From Xenopus tropicalis (Eukaryota; Chordata; Amphibia; Anura; Pipidae), in contig NC_030684.2 of assembly GCF_000004195.4 (NCBI RefSeq), forward strand, positions 108,601,429 through 108,665,428: DNA of 64,000 nucleotides, written 5' to 3'. How positions within the stretch are numbered: the stretch's first letter is position 1; each line of letters starts with the position of its first letter. The notes under the pieces are model-generated. The model did no database searches and was not told where the DNA came from. It worked only from the letters and a program-made list of their open reading frames with translations. Below are positions 48,361 to 61,719 of the stretch, in pieces. The position numbers and the translations under genes were made by a program.

Positions 48361-51300
48361 AGACACACATCAAATTATGAAAAATGAGTGAGAAGGCTTA
48401 GTTGGGCCATTTATTCAGCATGAGACAAATGTTATGTACATGGTGTGCTTTACAGAAATTTAGAAGGTTATAAAAAAACACTTGTGCAATTACAATAATT
48501 AGCCCAAAATAAACAGGGACTACAGAACTGTGTTAGCCCCACTATACCCCAGTGCCTATATATTAATAAATATGTATATCACATAGCACATTGTGCCCTT
48601 TTCATAACTACATTTTTACATTTACTTTTACAGAGAAGTATAATTGTATAGCTCAGTGTGTGCACAGAATCTGTCCAATGGGTGCCACCCCAGAGATTTA
48701 TACAGGAAGTACCTAACCACTGGAGGGGTTGCTATGACAACTTTTGCAGAGTAAACAATATGGCATGACAAAGGCAGAAACACATACCTGTCCTTCCCCA
48801 ACTATTGGCCTAGAAATAACTGACTACAAAATAAAATTTCCAATGGAAGATTATGTTTGCCATAGGCTTATTAATTACATGCTAGTAATATTCTTTGTTA
48901 ACAAAAGCAGCAAAATATGAATAACAACCACCATCTATATTAAATAACACATCGACAACATTAACATTCATCTGACTAATACCCAAGTCTCTGGCAACAG
49001 TACATGTGCCCAAATAACTGAACTGGCCACCAGCTGCTTGCCATGCCCCAGTATTGTGGGTGCACAGTGTTTCAATGCCTTCCATCTGTAATGACCTACA
49101 AAACCTTTCTAAATGTCGGCAAGTAGGTAGCCAAAACAAAGCTGAACCTTCCTACCTCTTGCATTTTCCAAGCACTACTTTCAATGGCAGGGACCTGCCC
49201 CCTTCTGCTGAGATGTTTTATTCTACTCTAATGATCTAGACTCTTCCATACTTAATCTGTGACCCATGTCCACCATTGGGACAACTAACACAACCTGGCT
49301 GAACACACCAACAATAGGTTCCAACAAAAGTAAGTTGCTACAAAAAGAGAGCAATATGTGAAAATTCAGCAACAATTGAGAAAGCATTTCCATGTCTTTT
49401 CATTAGGCCACATATTAATTTTACATTGAAATATCATTGACAGTGAAAGTTCACAACATCCCTGTAAGTATGTTTATATATTTAAATCAATATAAGCAAT
49501 CAATATTGTGCCAATAAATTGTACTCATCTAAATATATAAGGAAGGTGCTTTAAAAAGTAGTGTTGTAGGCTGCTTTTTAAACTTTCTCCAAAAACTCTA
49601 TTAGTCCTGCCCATTTGTTTCACTTCCTGCTGCTCCTTTCCCAGGCTGTGCAGAGGAGCTGATGGCACTTAGCACACTGGAGTGTAGGATAGGAACCAAT
49701 CAGCAACTAGACTGACCTGATAGGGAACTGAAGCCTTTCTTTACTTGTGTGAATGCAGGTCTGTGATAGCCTATCCCCCTCCTACCTTGCTTCTGGCAGG
49801 GACCATTAGGACACGTCCACCCCTCATTTGAAACATTATTTTTTTAATATACAAAGTATAGAGGTCTAATTCCAGAAAGATCCCTTATCCAGAAAACCTC
49901 AAGTTTTGTATTTAAAGACGCAATAATGTAACAGTACTTTAGCTATTTATGAATAACTTCCAACAACTCCTGGTGGCCTTTAGCTGATGAGGGAACACAG
50001 GGAGTATCTTGTTCAACAGCAGTTGTAGGGGTGCAGGTTTGGCATCCTAGCTATACAATCCTAGGGGAGCAGACACCAATTTATATGTGCATGCAAGAAG
50101 GATAGTTTAAGGCAATAAAGGGCAAAGCAGAGTAGACGGGATGTGGCCCATTAATACTATACCTAAATAAATTAAGCAAGGACTGCTTTCCCCCCACTGA
50201 ATACAGATCTTAGTGACCATGCTTTACCATAAAAGCTTTGAATCCTTCTTGATCCAATTTCCGCTCCTCTCATAATCAGGAGTGCTGCAATTTCTGCCTC
50301 ATTTACTGTTCCAACTGAAGTTATTCTGGCATATTAAGGGGGGTATAGGAGCAATTCTGGGATGGACAGTGCCCTTTTATTAGAGTTGGTTGCTATAGTC
50401 ACTAACACATGAAAACATTTCTCTGACTCAACAGAACATACGCAATACTGTTTTCAGCAGGCTACACAGAGCAGGATATAGTTCCACAGGTAATGAGCAG
50501 TAACTGTACATCTCTGTGCAACAGATTATATGGAAAGATCACTAATTCTTACTGCCTGCAGTAGAAAAGAAAAACAATGGCAGAAGGGGGTTGTGTTTAA
50601 TGGAATTAAAAAAGAAAAGAGTGGTAAACAGCAAAAAAGAAAACGTCACTATAGGCAAACTGGCACACAACAGTAATATTGATGAGCACAAGTAAGCACA
50701 AGCACATTTGGTTATGGCATTTTAATGTGTGCCATTCTGCTTGTAACTGAGCCCTAATGGGTGTCATCTAAAAAGGCGGCACAGCACTAAAAACTTTAAT
50801 GGATTGTTTTCATACTATGCCACTTTATTTTTCTCTACTCTGAAGCATGAACAGTCTGACACAGGTGCCATGCAATCTGCACCATGCAAATTCCCTTTGT
50901 CAGCACGGGCTAGTAGGTACCCTGTCCTATTCCCAAGAACTAGTACAGGCCAGTAAAATGGCAAGCAGACCCCCTTAGTCAATAAAAACATGGCTGTAAC
51001 AGTCACAGTCCTATAATTTCAAGTATATTATTGTTATTAACATGTATTTATAAAACACCAACATATTTTGCAGTATTGTACAATAAATGGCTTTATAAAA
51101 TGCAAGAAAACAACCAATAATAATCAGTACAAGAGGTAAAGAGGGCTCTGCCCAAATGAGCTTATAATTCGAAACAGTTAACATGCACTATCCTGCAAAT
51201 GATCTTTGAGCTGGGCCCCCATCTTCTGCTTTGAGCCCTCCTATAGGGGCCAGACCAAAAGTGTGAGAACCGCCAATATACCAATATAAGGCCAGTAATA

Positions 51301-52080
51301 ATAAAAATAAGCCCACTGTCTTGCTGCCTCTGTGTTCTGAGCTACTATCCCCCATTCATATTCTTATCATGAATTCTTATTTGTAGTAATTATATGCACT
51401 TCAGTTAATTTACTTGTATTAAGGCAAACACAAAGTTTGGCGATCAGTGCAGTAAAATGGGTTCTCTGGTCTATCTTTTAGACAATTTTCTGTAGAACAA
51501 GTCTACCTCTTGCATAGAACACAGTATTTTAGAATTTAAAGCTTTTTTTTTTAATATATCTTTACAAGTGTGTGCATTTATTTCTCATTTATTCCATATT
51601 CCAAGTAGTGTATCAATATTCTTCTCATCGTCAGGAAACAGTGTTCAGATACTACAAACATAGCAAGTACACGTATAATTAAATGTACTTCAAATATCCT
51701 ATACATTAGAAAAGCATTTTGGTTGAGGACAAACGTCATCATTTATATGGAAAGCCTAAATATTTGTATACTATATTTATTACTATCTCATTTATTAAAT
51801 TCAAATTTTAAATTACACCCTAAGCCTTAAAAATAAGGGGACAGAAAAAGAGGGGGACTACATTGCATGTAAAACGATGTCTGTAATATGTGAACATATT
51901 GGGGGCCTGGTTTTTGTAATGCTTTGCTTAGGTGGTTGAATCATTATATTTACATATTATGTAATAAGCTTGCATGGCCTCAGAGTCCTAGTTAAGCTTC
52001 TTCGTGCTTCCAACACCATAAATGTTTGATCAATAAGCAAATACAGGATGAACAAAAGGAGCATTGTAATCATAATTTAA

Positions 52081-52395
52081 AGTATGGGACCTATTATCCA
52101 GAATGCTTGCGACATGGGGCTTTCTGGATAAGGGGTGTTTCCATAATTTGGATCTACAGTATATACCTTAAGACTGCTACAAAATTCTGTAAACAGTAAT
52201 TAAACTCTATAGGAATGTGTTGTCTCTAATAAGGATTAATTATATCTTAATTGGGATCAAGTACAATGTACTGTTTTATCATTACAAAGAAATGGGAAAT
52301 TATTCTGAGAATTTTTAATTATTTGATTAAAATTGAATATTTGGGAGATTTTCTTTCTGTAATTTGGAGCAATCTGGATAATGTGTTTCCACAAA
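52081..52395. mobile_element. palindromic repeat, 'aggtatggga' family
   Basis: AGTATGGGACCTATTATCC, CAGAATGCTTGCGACATGGG and TTTGGAGCAATCTGGATAATG match the copies at 16308 and 60244. The right terminus is decayed. Confidence 0.7.
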
Positions 52396-52789
52396 ATGTT
52401 TTGTGCATAATAAAAGAAAATGTAATTATAAGCAACTCTCCAATATACATTCATTAAAACAATATTTATTATGTAAGTGCCACTGAAAGCAGTATTTTTC
52501 TGTCCCTTTCTATTTTCTGCACTGTTGGTTATGACTTGAAGCAATGTAGCAGAAGCCAGCTCATAAACAGAGCTGGAGAAGAACTTGTTTTGGCTACATA
52601 GTCTCGAGAGTCAGAAACAAAGGTGCAGTAGGAGACAAACAAATATGGCTCTCAGCTGCAATTACATTTACAGTAATTTTAAACTCATTAAAAAGGCCCA
52701 ATTAAGATATATTGCAAAGTTGCTTAACATTACTTTTCTATGTTATGCTAAAACAACATTTTTGGGTGGGGTGGCAAAGATTTAGGGTT

Positions 52790-53200
52790 AAAAATGCTAA
52801 TTACTCGGAAAGACGGCGCTGATTGCGGAGACAGATGGGCGGTCAGTGCTGGTGTTTTATAGTCTTTAAGAGGCTGCAGGCTGTATGGTAAATAGAGCCT
52901 AGGGTTTAGCTGCTCTATGGTCTACTGAGGCCGACCGAGCATATGAAAAACCATTCAGAATCTGCTGGCTTCCAAGTAACACATGCCGATCCCATCATTG
53001 CCACCCCCCGGCTCAAAGACTTTTATTGTTTTTGGCAAAAATGACCTGCAAACAGCTTTAATTGGGATGCAAATTTAATGCCCAGTTTAAAGCTGCTGAC
53101 AGCTTGATGCTAACACGGTCCTTTCGCCATCTGGAACTTTACGCTGCTCGTGATACGACAGCCACAAAGTGTGAAGCAAGAAGATCCTTAGATGTATGTG
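52790..53200. promoter_or_regulatory. best candidate conserved non-coding element in slc25a21 intron
   Basis: About 400 bp without recognised repeats, more balanced in base composition than its flanks, with CpGs (AAGACGGCGCTG, GGCCGACCGAGC, CACGGTCC). It holds a perfect octamer ATGCAAAT at 53067-53074, TTTAATTGG and TTTATTGTTTTT (homeodomain and Sox/Fox-like) and GATGGGCGGTC. No frame encodes a recognisable carrier segment. The texture is that of vertebrate developmental enhancers, and the location next to pax9 fits, but function and conservation are inferred. Confidence 0.35.
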
Positions 53201-53468
53201 TCTGCACGCACTTCTTGGAAACAACATACTTTGTACTTGACCTCCTGAGAGTTAAAGGCTGGGGGGTGTTATGTTGAGAAACACGTATTCAAATTATGTT
53301 TAAAGGGGAAAAAAACACCTTAAAATATAGATTAGCAATGCCATTGACTGCATGTAAGGAATACAGCATAACAGTGAGGGAAACTGAATGACCTTTAGTA
53401 CTTTTAAACTGAAACCAGATGTGGCATTGCAGGAAGAGGCAACCTTTGGCCCAGTCGGCAAGCAGATT

Positions 53469-53850
53469 ATAAGGGTAGTTCACCTTTAAATAAACTTTTA
53501 GTAGGATGTAGGTATGGACAATTTGCAAGTTGTCTTTATTTTTTTATGGTTTCTAAATTATTTAGCTTTTTGGTCAGCAGCTATCCAATTTGAAAATGTT
53601 AGCAGTGACCTGGTTGCCAGGGTCCAATATACTCTAGCAACAAGGGAGGGGCTTGACTGAAACACTGGAAGATGGGGAACAGAGGAGCCTAGACAGAAAG
53701 AAAGTAACAATAACAATACAATTGCAGCCTCACAGAGCAATCGTTTTATGGCTACCGGGGTGAGTGACCTTTTTTAATAAAAAAAAGTTGCTTGAATTAG
53801 GCCAAGCTATAACATACTAAAAGTTAACGTAAAGGTGATCTACTCCTTTG
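53469..53850. repeat. T2-like dispersed repeat
   Basis: Starts TAAGGGTAGTTCACCTTTAA and ends AAAGGTGATCTACTCCTTTG (inverted ends), with TCAGCAGCTATCCAATTTG and CTGGTTGCCAGGGTCC inside. Confidence 0.75.
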
Positions 53851-55096
53851 AATAGGTGCTATGGTTGTGTTATTGTATGCTATATTGTAAAGTGCTATAT
53901 TGTATGTAAGCATTATTGCCACTGTTTCATCTCCTGCTGTCATGACAAAGACTATATTACTCACAATAATATAAATGTATTTTCCTGGGTAGAAGAGACG
54001 GTTGCTAGCTGCACTTATTTATATCTGCACTTCAGTGTAAAAATCTATTTATGCCAAGACTAAACAAAAAGCTATCACACACATAATAAAAAGTAATGCT
54101 GCATCTAAAATGTATGGTAGTCTAGCCAGGAATAATAATCCAGTAAAACGCAGAGTGCATATAAACCTATGCTCTACTATCAGTCCAAGTGCTTCATATT
54201 TATATATATTTGTATTATTCACATAGGCACAACATTAAGCCTGGAACCCACAATCATGCACTGATCAAAAGCACACAGGTCTTGGTAATATGGTATCAGA
54301 TGCCTTTATGACGCATACTATTTTAGGTCTTATTTATTATATGGTTCTGGCACAAATAAACTATTATAGTTAAACTGTTGCACAGATATGGAAGAGTGCC
54401 ATTAACAACCCTACTACCAAGCTATAAGAGTTTTTCCCCCCATATTATGGAATGTAACAGTCCAAGCCTGCACATCTTAAAGCTCGATATCAATCGCTTG
54501 TACTAAGCTACACACAAAATAATGCAATTTCTTTTTCAAAGGAACCACAAATTGTGCTTTATAGGTGAATGTTTTCTTCGATATGGAGTTGAATTTCAAT
54601 AGACATGAACACACATTGTATTTTATTATAACACAAAAAAAAGAAAAATGTTGTTTTTTGCAGTTGAAAACATGCTGGTGCTTATTTAAAAACTCTGGGA
54701 GAGTTTGCACCGGTGCAGAAAATCATTGTTTTGAGTTTTTCCTCCACCAGGAAGGTCATACCCTATTGTCACTAAGTTAAGATATGGGGAGAACGTCTGT
54801 TTTATCGCCTATACCGTAAAAGCTCCGTTGGAAGGCAAATCTGCGTGATATTTGGGGTGAAAATGTATTTGCACTAATTTTTTTTATACCTGTAACCTTG
54901 TTAGGAGCAAAGGGGGGGGGGGGGGGGAACCTGATCAAAGGTTGGACCTTTTTGAACTGAAAAGGTCTGACAACCACTGGTCTAGAGTCTAGACTATGTA
55001 TATGTCATTTGTACAACCATTGCTGATAATGTTACTTCCAATTTTCATTTATAGCAGCCCCTTATATATCTTCTAGTAGAGGCTGGAGTTTGGAGG

Positions 55097-55362
55097 CAGT
55101 GTCAGACTGGCCTAACAGGATACTGGGAAAACTCCTGATGGGCCCAGGTGTCAGCGGGCCCTCTTGCCTATTTCATGGTCATTCCCTATTTCTGTATGGG
55201 GAACATGGAAGCTTGATTGATGGAAGAATAGAGTATAGTATGTAGAGAAAAGAAACTAGGATAATAAAGATTTTGAGGGAGGAGAGGAGGAATTAAAATT
55301 TTGAGAGCTGGCTCATTGTCCAGGGTTTTCTGGTGGGCCCCTGCCATCTAAGTCTGACACTG
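55097..55362. mobile_element. 'cagtgtcagactgg' inverted-repeat element
   Basis: Starts CAGTGTCAGACTGGCC and ends AAGTCTGACACTG; interior GGGCCCAGGTGTCAGCGGGCC. Related to 44976-45257 in opposite orientation. Confidence 0.78.
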
Positions 55363-55879
55363 GTTGGAGGTTGGAGAACGTCACCAATAAAAAACAATTT
55401 TGTTTTTAAACTTAAGAGTAGCAATGTTCAATAAACAGAGTTTTATTTGTTGTTAGAGGGTATATCACTGATTAGCCAAGTATGCAGGAGAAGAAGTAAT
55501 GGTGAATAATCACAATGTGTGACAATCTACACCATGTTGCCATAATGAAGCTCTCCCTGGACAAGTTCTGGAAGATTTGAAGGCCACTTCACAAGGCAGA
55601 CAAAGCAAATCTACCATAAAGCTGGACCGGGACACATGGAGATCTGCCATATGAGTGGATTTTTGCCTGACCTGCATGTTGAGTCAAATAGGCAGATCAA
55701 ATCGCTGCCCACACTGCGGGAGTCTAGAAACTGCTGGGCAAGACTACATCAACACGCCATTGTGGTCCATCAGCTCATAGGACTTGCAAACTTGCCCAAT
55801 AGATATCTGGCTGAGTATTAAGACAGATATTAGTTGGGCAGCTAGTAACCCAAAGATATAATTCGGGCAAACTTAGGGG

Positions 55880-56150
55880 CAGAAGTCATCAGATTTTTCA
55901 TTATACATCAAGAAAACATTTTCAATATTTTTATAGAGTACATGTAACTGCTAGTGGTATCTGTTATATTCTCTGCACTGCTAGCTCTGACACTTGAAAC
56001 AATGTAGCAGACAAGTAATGAAGGCCACAAGTTCTGCTGCAGAAAAGCAAAACAAGCATTGCAGAACAGGATTAACAAATTCTGCTTTCAATTGCAATTA
56101 CATGTACAAATAACTAATATATATTACATAATATATATTACAAAAAATGG
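55880..56150. repeat. dispersed repeat shared with 52395-52700
   Basis: GCACTG...TGACACTTGAAACAATGTAGCAGA and CAATTGCAATTACATGTACA segments recur, diverged, at about 52500-52680 (CTTGAAGCAATGTAGCAGA, GCTGCAATTACATTTACA). Ends not defined. Confidence 0.55.
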
Positions 56151-57351
56151 CTTAAAATACTTATCTTTAAGTCTTCTTTGCAGACATTTACATTAAGGAA
56201 TTCCCAACAATTTGGTTGGCAGTTAAAGAAAGAGTTGAACAACACTGAGGGAATTTTTGCCACCCAGGAATATAGCAGAGAACAGACTGCTGACGGACTT
56301 CTCCCAAATACCACATGTTCACTGGATGGATTATATTACACTGATGATGTCACCCAAAGAAATCTATTGAGCCCTTGGGCAAACTGGGGAGCCAATAAAA
56401 TAGCTCGGAGGACTCGTACATGGGCCTCCAGTTGGACAGCCCTCATGTATGTCTCAGAAGAGCACTCAAGCACCTGCTTAACGGCCAGTGAAACATCTAA
56501 CTATTATTTGTGACTGTTCCAATATGCTATTTATATAGGGGGAAACTTGAATCACAGCTACAATTTCTTTTTCAATCACTCTTATGTAAATCGGCAAAAG
56601 TGAGAAGGCCACAGAGGAACATGGGCCGGGGCAACCTCTCAATAGCTTCTGTTTATCAGAGAATATTACACTGAAAGATTTACTCTTGCAATTTAATCCA
56701 AGGGACTGGTCACTAGGGGGCTGCGAATGACATAAGCATCCGCCCTTATATTTACACAAGCTCTCGACGACTATAATGGAGCTAACAATCAACTGGCATT
56801 CAAATTCTACCTATTGTCCTGGTTAATTAACGATGTGGGCACTTTGGCATCCATCCACGCTCAGAATAACCATGTACAGAAGGAGGCAGATTGTGGAATT
56901 CCTTCACTGTGCAAGCCACTGCCACTTCTGATAAGCTGTTCCATCTGTCCTGCACCCTTGCTGTAATTCATTGCATTATAATGTTACCAGTAAGTCTTCT
57001 CTGATTACAGAACATGACCTCTTGTCTAGCCCACCCATCTCTCTGTGAAATATGTTTCCCACTTGAGCACTAAGGAATCCATTAAAGAAACACAGTGCTA
57101 CAGTGTATGTATGTTTCCATACATTTCATGTTCTTTAAACTATAATAATTAGAGTAGCTTGGAGTAGTGTAGCAAAATCAAAGGAGAGCGTTACAAACGT
57201 TAGAGATTTTTAAAGAACTCGACATGCATTTTTACTAAGTCTGCACACTTAAAAATCCTATAAAATATCTGAAAAAAAAAAACAATATTTTAATTTTATT
57301 TGAGCAACTGATTTTTACATTTTTTACATATACACATTCAGAACGTCATAT

Positions 57352-57391
57352 AATATATATATATATATATATACTGTATATATATATATAC
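57352..57391. repeat. (TA)n microsatellite
   Basis: TA repeat interrupted once by CTG. Confidence 0.9.
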
Positions 57392-57607
57392 ATACATTAT
57401 ACTGGTCCTTTAACTACAACTGGAGAGCAAAATCTGTGGTCAGAAGTGGGCAATGCAATTGCACTGCGTCTGACACAACTGTATGTGTGCTACTTTGCAA
57501 ACTAGGTGCAATTGTTCCAATGTCTGCCTAGTGTCATTTCTGTTGTTTGCTTGCATCATTAATGGTGTTCAGCATGCGAGTGGAGTGTGCACTGTATTCT
57601 TTTAGTG

Positions 57608-57850
57608 CAGGGATCCCCAACCTTTCTTACTTGTGAGCCACAGTCAAATGTAAAAAGACTTGGAGAGCAACACAAGCACCATAAAAGTTCATGGAGGAGC
57701 CAAATAAGGGCTAAGATTGGCTATTAGCAGCCTCTATGCACACTATCAGCTTACAGGAGGCTTTATTTGGTAGGAAATCTTGTTTTTATTCAACATCCAA
57801 GGGGTTGGTGAGCAACATGTTGCCCTCGAGCCACTGGTTGGGGATCACTG
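57608..57850. mobile_element. 'gggatccccaacc' repeat
   Basis: Starts CAGGGATCCCCAACCTTTC and ends CCACTGGTTGGGGATCACTG, forming an inverted repeat. The right end recurs near 35148-35170. Common short Xenopus repeat as I know it; no coding capacity. Confidence 0.75.
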
Positions 57851-58084
57851 TTTTAGTGCAACTAAACTGAGGAAATTGCACTGCATCAATAGGTACAGCA
57901 GTGCTCAATTCAGAATGGAAGGCCATCCTGGACAGAGCAGCACCAAGCACAACTATATGGATGTGCAAGGGGAATATTTTGACACAAGTACCATTAAAGA
58001 AAGCGGTTTTAGGTGCAACTGACTGCTGGAAAATTGCTGGGGCCGTAACTGCACTTGTGGACATACATGAACCCTTTGATCTTT

Positions 58085-58499
58085 TTTTTTTAAAGGTTGA
58101 TTTTTATTGATTTTTTTTTTTTTTAACAACAATAGAAAGGGGAGAAAGGAAGAGGAAGGAAAGGTAAGGTAAGGAAAGAGAGAGAGAGAGTTGGAGAGTA
58201 AACAGTTATTACACTATTGTGGCTGGTGAATCAGTCCAAGGAGACCAAATATTTTCAAATTTCATCAGACATCCTCTGGCAAGATAGGTAAGTTTATATA
58301 GATCCAGCTGCGAGTTGACATGGGTAATCCATTTGCGGAGTGATGGAGGTGATGGGCCCATCTAGTGTAAAGCGATGTTTTTTTTGGCATAGAATAGTAG
58401 TAGTTTGGTATTCCTTCTGTGTACCAGTGAGTCTAAGAGGCCCAGTATGCAGGTAGCTGGATTGAGTATTTGTGGGAGGTTCAGTTCTGTACCCATAAA
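58085..58499 (-). mobile_element. 5'-truncated L1-type LINE insertion, 415 bp
   Basis: The insertion is flanked by a 16-bp target duplication GAACCCTTTGATCTTT at 58069-58084 and 58500-58515. It begins with T-runs on the + strand (a poly(A) tail on the - strand). Read on the - strand it encodes the C-terminal end of an L1-type ORF2: AKKNIALH, then a TAG, then MGPSPPSLRKWITHVNSQ, LYKLTYLARGC, a FENIWSPW stretch and a TAA. In this family a Trp usually occupies the TAG position. Only the last ~65 codons and 3' tail remain, so it is a dead copy. It is in the sense orientation of slc25a21. Confidence 0.85.
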
Positions 58500-59726
58500 G
58501 AACCCTTTGATCTTTGATAGAATTTTTAGAAATCAACCCAATTGGACCATCAATTAACTTTACTGAACAATATTATTATTTATCATTATCTGAAACTTCA
58601 GGACTTTGGTAACCTGCACTAGCCAAAAGAACAACTGGTCAAGTCCCATGGAACACTACAGGCAACAATAAGAGTTTTTTTCAATAATTTCTTATATCTA
58701 AAATCTCTTGAATAAGAACAATTAGTTCTAATAAGTCTATATGTATTCTTTAATTCATTAATGTTCAGTTCAATAATTCATTAATGTTTAATGCGCCTTA
58801 AACCTAAGTCGGCACATTTAAAAATTCTATACCAATAGCTAAAAAAAAATTGCACCCTCTGTAATTTTGAAATGTTGAAATCAATAGCAAATCAAATTCC
58901 ATGCAACTACTCACTTAAAACAGGGCCCGGCATCATTATATGTAGTGCATATAATCTCTAAGTCTCTAATAAAACCATACACCATCATACATACATACAT
59001 CATCTACTTCTGTTATCATTTGACTCCTCAATACAACTATACGTATTGTTCCAGCAATGTCAGAAGCAGGACTATAACTTGCATGAAATACCAGATGTAT
59101 ATTATTGCTTACTCCAATTCAGTAAAACTCTACAAGGCAAGCAGCAAGAGAGTCTGAAAAGACTAAAAATAAAGGTTCCCTCAAAAATGGAGCAAAAATA
59201 ACATGTGGAAGTATGCCATCTGGCCAAGTTGCCTAACATGCATTTAGTTGGTTTTGGGTTATGTCTTATTTCAACCAAGAAAATCATGTTTGTAGTGTGC
59301 CATTGGTGCTGCATACATAAACAAGTATTCAAATAACACACAATTTAGTAAATGGCACATCTTATGTTCCTGTAAATGGAATCATTAATCAGTAGAATGA
59401 CCAATGTTTGAATGAGATGAATGGGAATGTACAATTACTGATGCAGATTTAGAAGCTGTGTGTCTGGCAGCACAAGGCATTTATAATACAATGTGCAAAG
59501 TTTGCTACTTGTGTATGTTGTAAATGACTATTCCATGTACTGGCTAGTATTTAAAACAAATTGGTTGGTATGGGTTACTACATCAGGGAAAACATTGCAC
59601 CTTTTACTACATAGATAAGCGTAGTAAGATGCAAAGAGAGTCTGGCTGGAGGACTCAGTAATGGCCTTTGGTGGAGAAAGGCCTGAGGACTAAAGAAGAG
59701 TTTGCCCTATGGTAACCAAAGCCTTA

Positions 59727-59890
59727 GTAAATTTGGGGAGAAATTTTACGCTCAAAATGTGAGATTAGAGTTTACCACAGAAAAAACCTTTTATTCATTA
59801 TATTGATTAAATGGTGAACTCTCACTCATTGATAAATGGGTGAATTTTTCTGTGGTAAACTTTAATCTCACATTCTGATAAATTTGCCCA
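59727..59890. mobile_element. inverted-repeat MITE-like element
   Basis: TGTGAGATTAGAGTTTACC and CACAGAAAAA on the left pair with TTTTTCTGTGGTAAACTTTA and ATCTCACA on the right; the outer ends AGTAAATTTGGGG / GATAAATTTGCCC are also inverted. Confidence 0.78.
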
Positions 59891-60243
59891 GTAGTGTGGA
59901 TTTGATTGTAGTGGCTCAAATGGGTAAAACATAGTGCAACTCACTGTAATATAATGTGAATGAACTGGTTAGAGTTATAGTTTATCCTGGAGACTAGGGT
60001 TGCCAGTTTTTCTTCAGGCCTTTATTTGCCAAAGATGTATAGGGTAGGAGTGGCAGTGGAGTATTAATGTCGCAGTAGTGGGGATGGACCAAATTCTGTG
60101 AGTCGGGCAAGTTTGGGGGCATACACAGGAGGGAAGCAAGGGGATTGGGGCAGTTCAGAGGCAGGCAAGGGGCTTAATAGTAGGGATTACAAATTTACCA
60201 GTAGCTACATTGCTGGTAAATTTGCAATACCGACCTTGGCTGG

Positions 60244-60537
60244 TACAGTAATGGGATCCGTTATCCGGAAATCCTGTTATCCAGAAAGCTCTAAATTACA
60301 GGAGGGCATCGCTATTTTAATTGAATAATTCCAATTTTTAAAATTGATTTCCTTTTTCACTGTAATAATAAAACAGTACCTTGTACTTGATCCCAGATAA
60401 GCAATAATGAATCCTTATTGGATTAAAAACATTTTGGTTTATTTGATGTTTAAATTTTTTTTTTTTACTTTAATTAATTCCAAATTATGGAAAACCCCAG
60501 GTCCCGAGCATTCTGGATAACAGGTCCCATACCTGTA
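60244..60537. mobile_element. full-length 'aggtatggga' family palindromic repeat
   Basis: Starts TACAGTAATGGGATCCG and ends AGGTCCCATACCTGTA. Internal blocks TTATCCAGAAAGCTC, AAACAGTACCTTGTACTTGA and CCCCAGGTCCCGAGCATTCT are nearly intact. This is the best-preserved copy in the window. Confidence 0.82.
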
Positions 60538-61719
60538 TTTTACTGGCTAGGCCAGTGAAATACCAGCCAGGTGACAACACTACTGGAGTCCCTTCCTCTA
60601 GTAGTTCTGCAAGGGCCCAGATGAGGTAGGGAATTGCATGCAGCAGTGCTGAAAAAGGTACCACAGGAATTTATATAGTGCTATATAGTGCTAGAGGAAC
60701 ACTCATATTGTTATTCTGAGATGTGCTGATAACTGCATAGCAAACATATTGCAGAGAAACAGGGACACATTGCCTAAAGTAAGTACACACTGTGCAATGT
60801 GACACCCTAAAGTACCCATGCCTCAGTACAGTCATTTATCAAATAAACACACAGCAGCAATCTGAGGGCCATTCAGGCTGCAAGTCAGATACTCTCAGTT
60901 CTTACAGGTTCATTAGCCACACAATAAGTCATCAATATGGATATGGCATTTTAATCCTTTGGGCATGATTCAGTTAAATGTGACAGTTTGACGATTTGTC
61001 AAACTTACAGCTAAGCCATATAGCAAGCTCTTGTGTCACAGTGATACAATAAGCAGCACAATGTGGTTTGCCCATAGCAATGAGTCTTGTGGCTTGTAAT
61101 ACTATTTTCTTTAGGCTGATGTTGATGCAAGAATATACATCTATACTATCTATAATACACACTGTGTAACACCCCCATTTATTTGTATGCACAGCAAAGG
61201 AGATTATTGATTTCACATTAACAGGTCAATAGTTTGATTTGCTTGTCTGGCTGGGAATGGTAAAAGGGAACATGCTTGTTATTGTGAGCTGCTTTGTCAG
61301 ACTGTTATGGCAATAGTAGTGGCATTTTAAGTGGTTTCAATCAACTGTACATGCAGTGGCATAATAAAGATAGATTGACCCTGAGACTTTGGGGAAGAAG
61401 ACCTATTGTGCATCTCACTTGGGCCCCCTACACTCATGGGATCACAACACAACTGCTGCTTTTTCAGGGTAATAAAGGAGGCACAGATGCATGGGTAACA
61501 GGAAATAAACAATCCCATTCAAACTTTATATGAAAGTTTGAATATTTAAGGTAATGCACCTTTTGGCAGAACTGGCAAGCTTGCATTGGTGCCCAGTCAA
61601 ACTGACTTATCTCCTGAAAAGAAAATATGAGGCTTAGTTATTATAGGGATCTTCTTCTTTAGTTCACCATTCCCCCACCCATCACCTCAGATACACAAGG
61701 TGCAAACCTGACATACATT

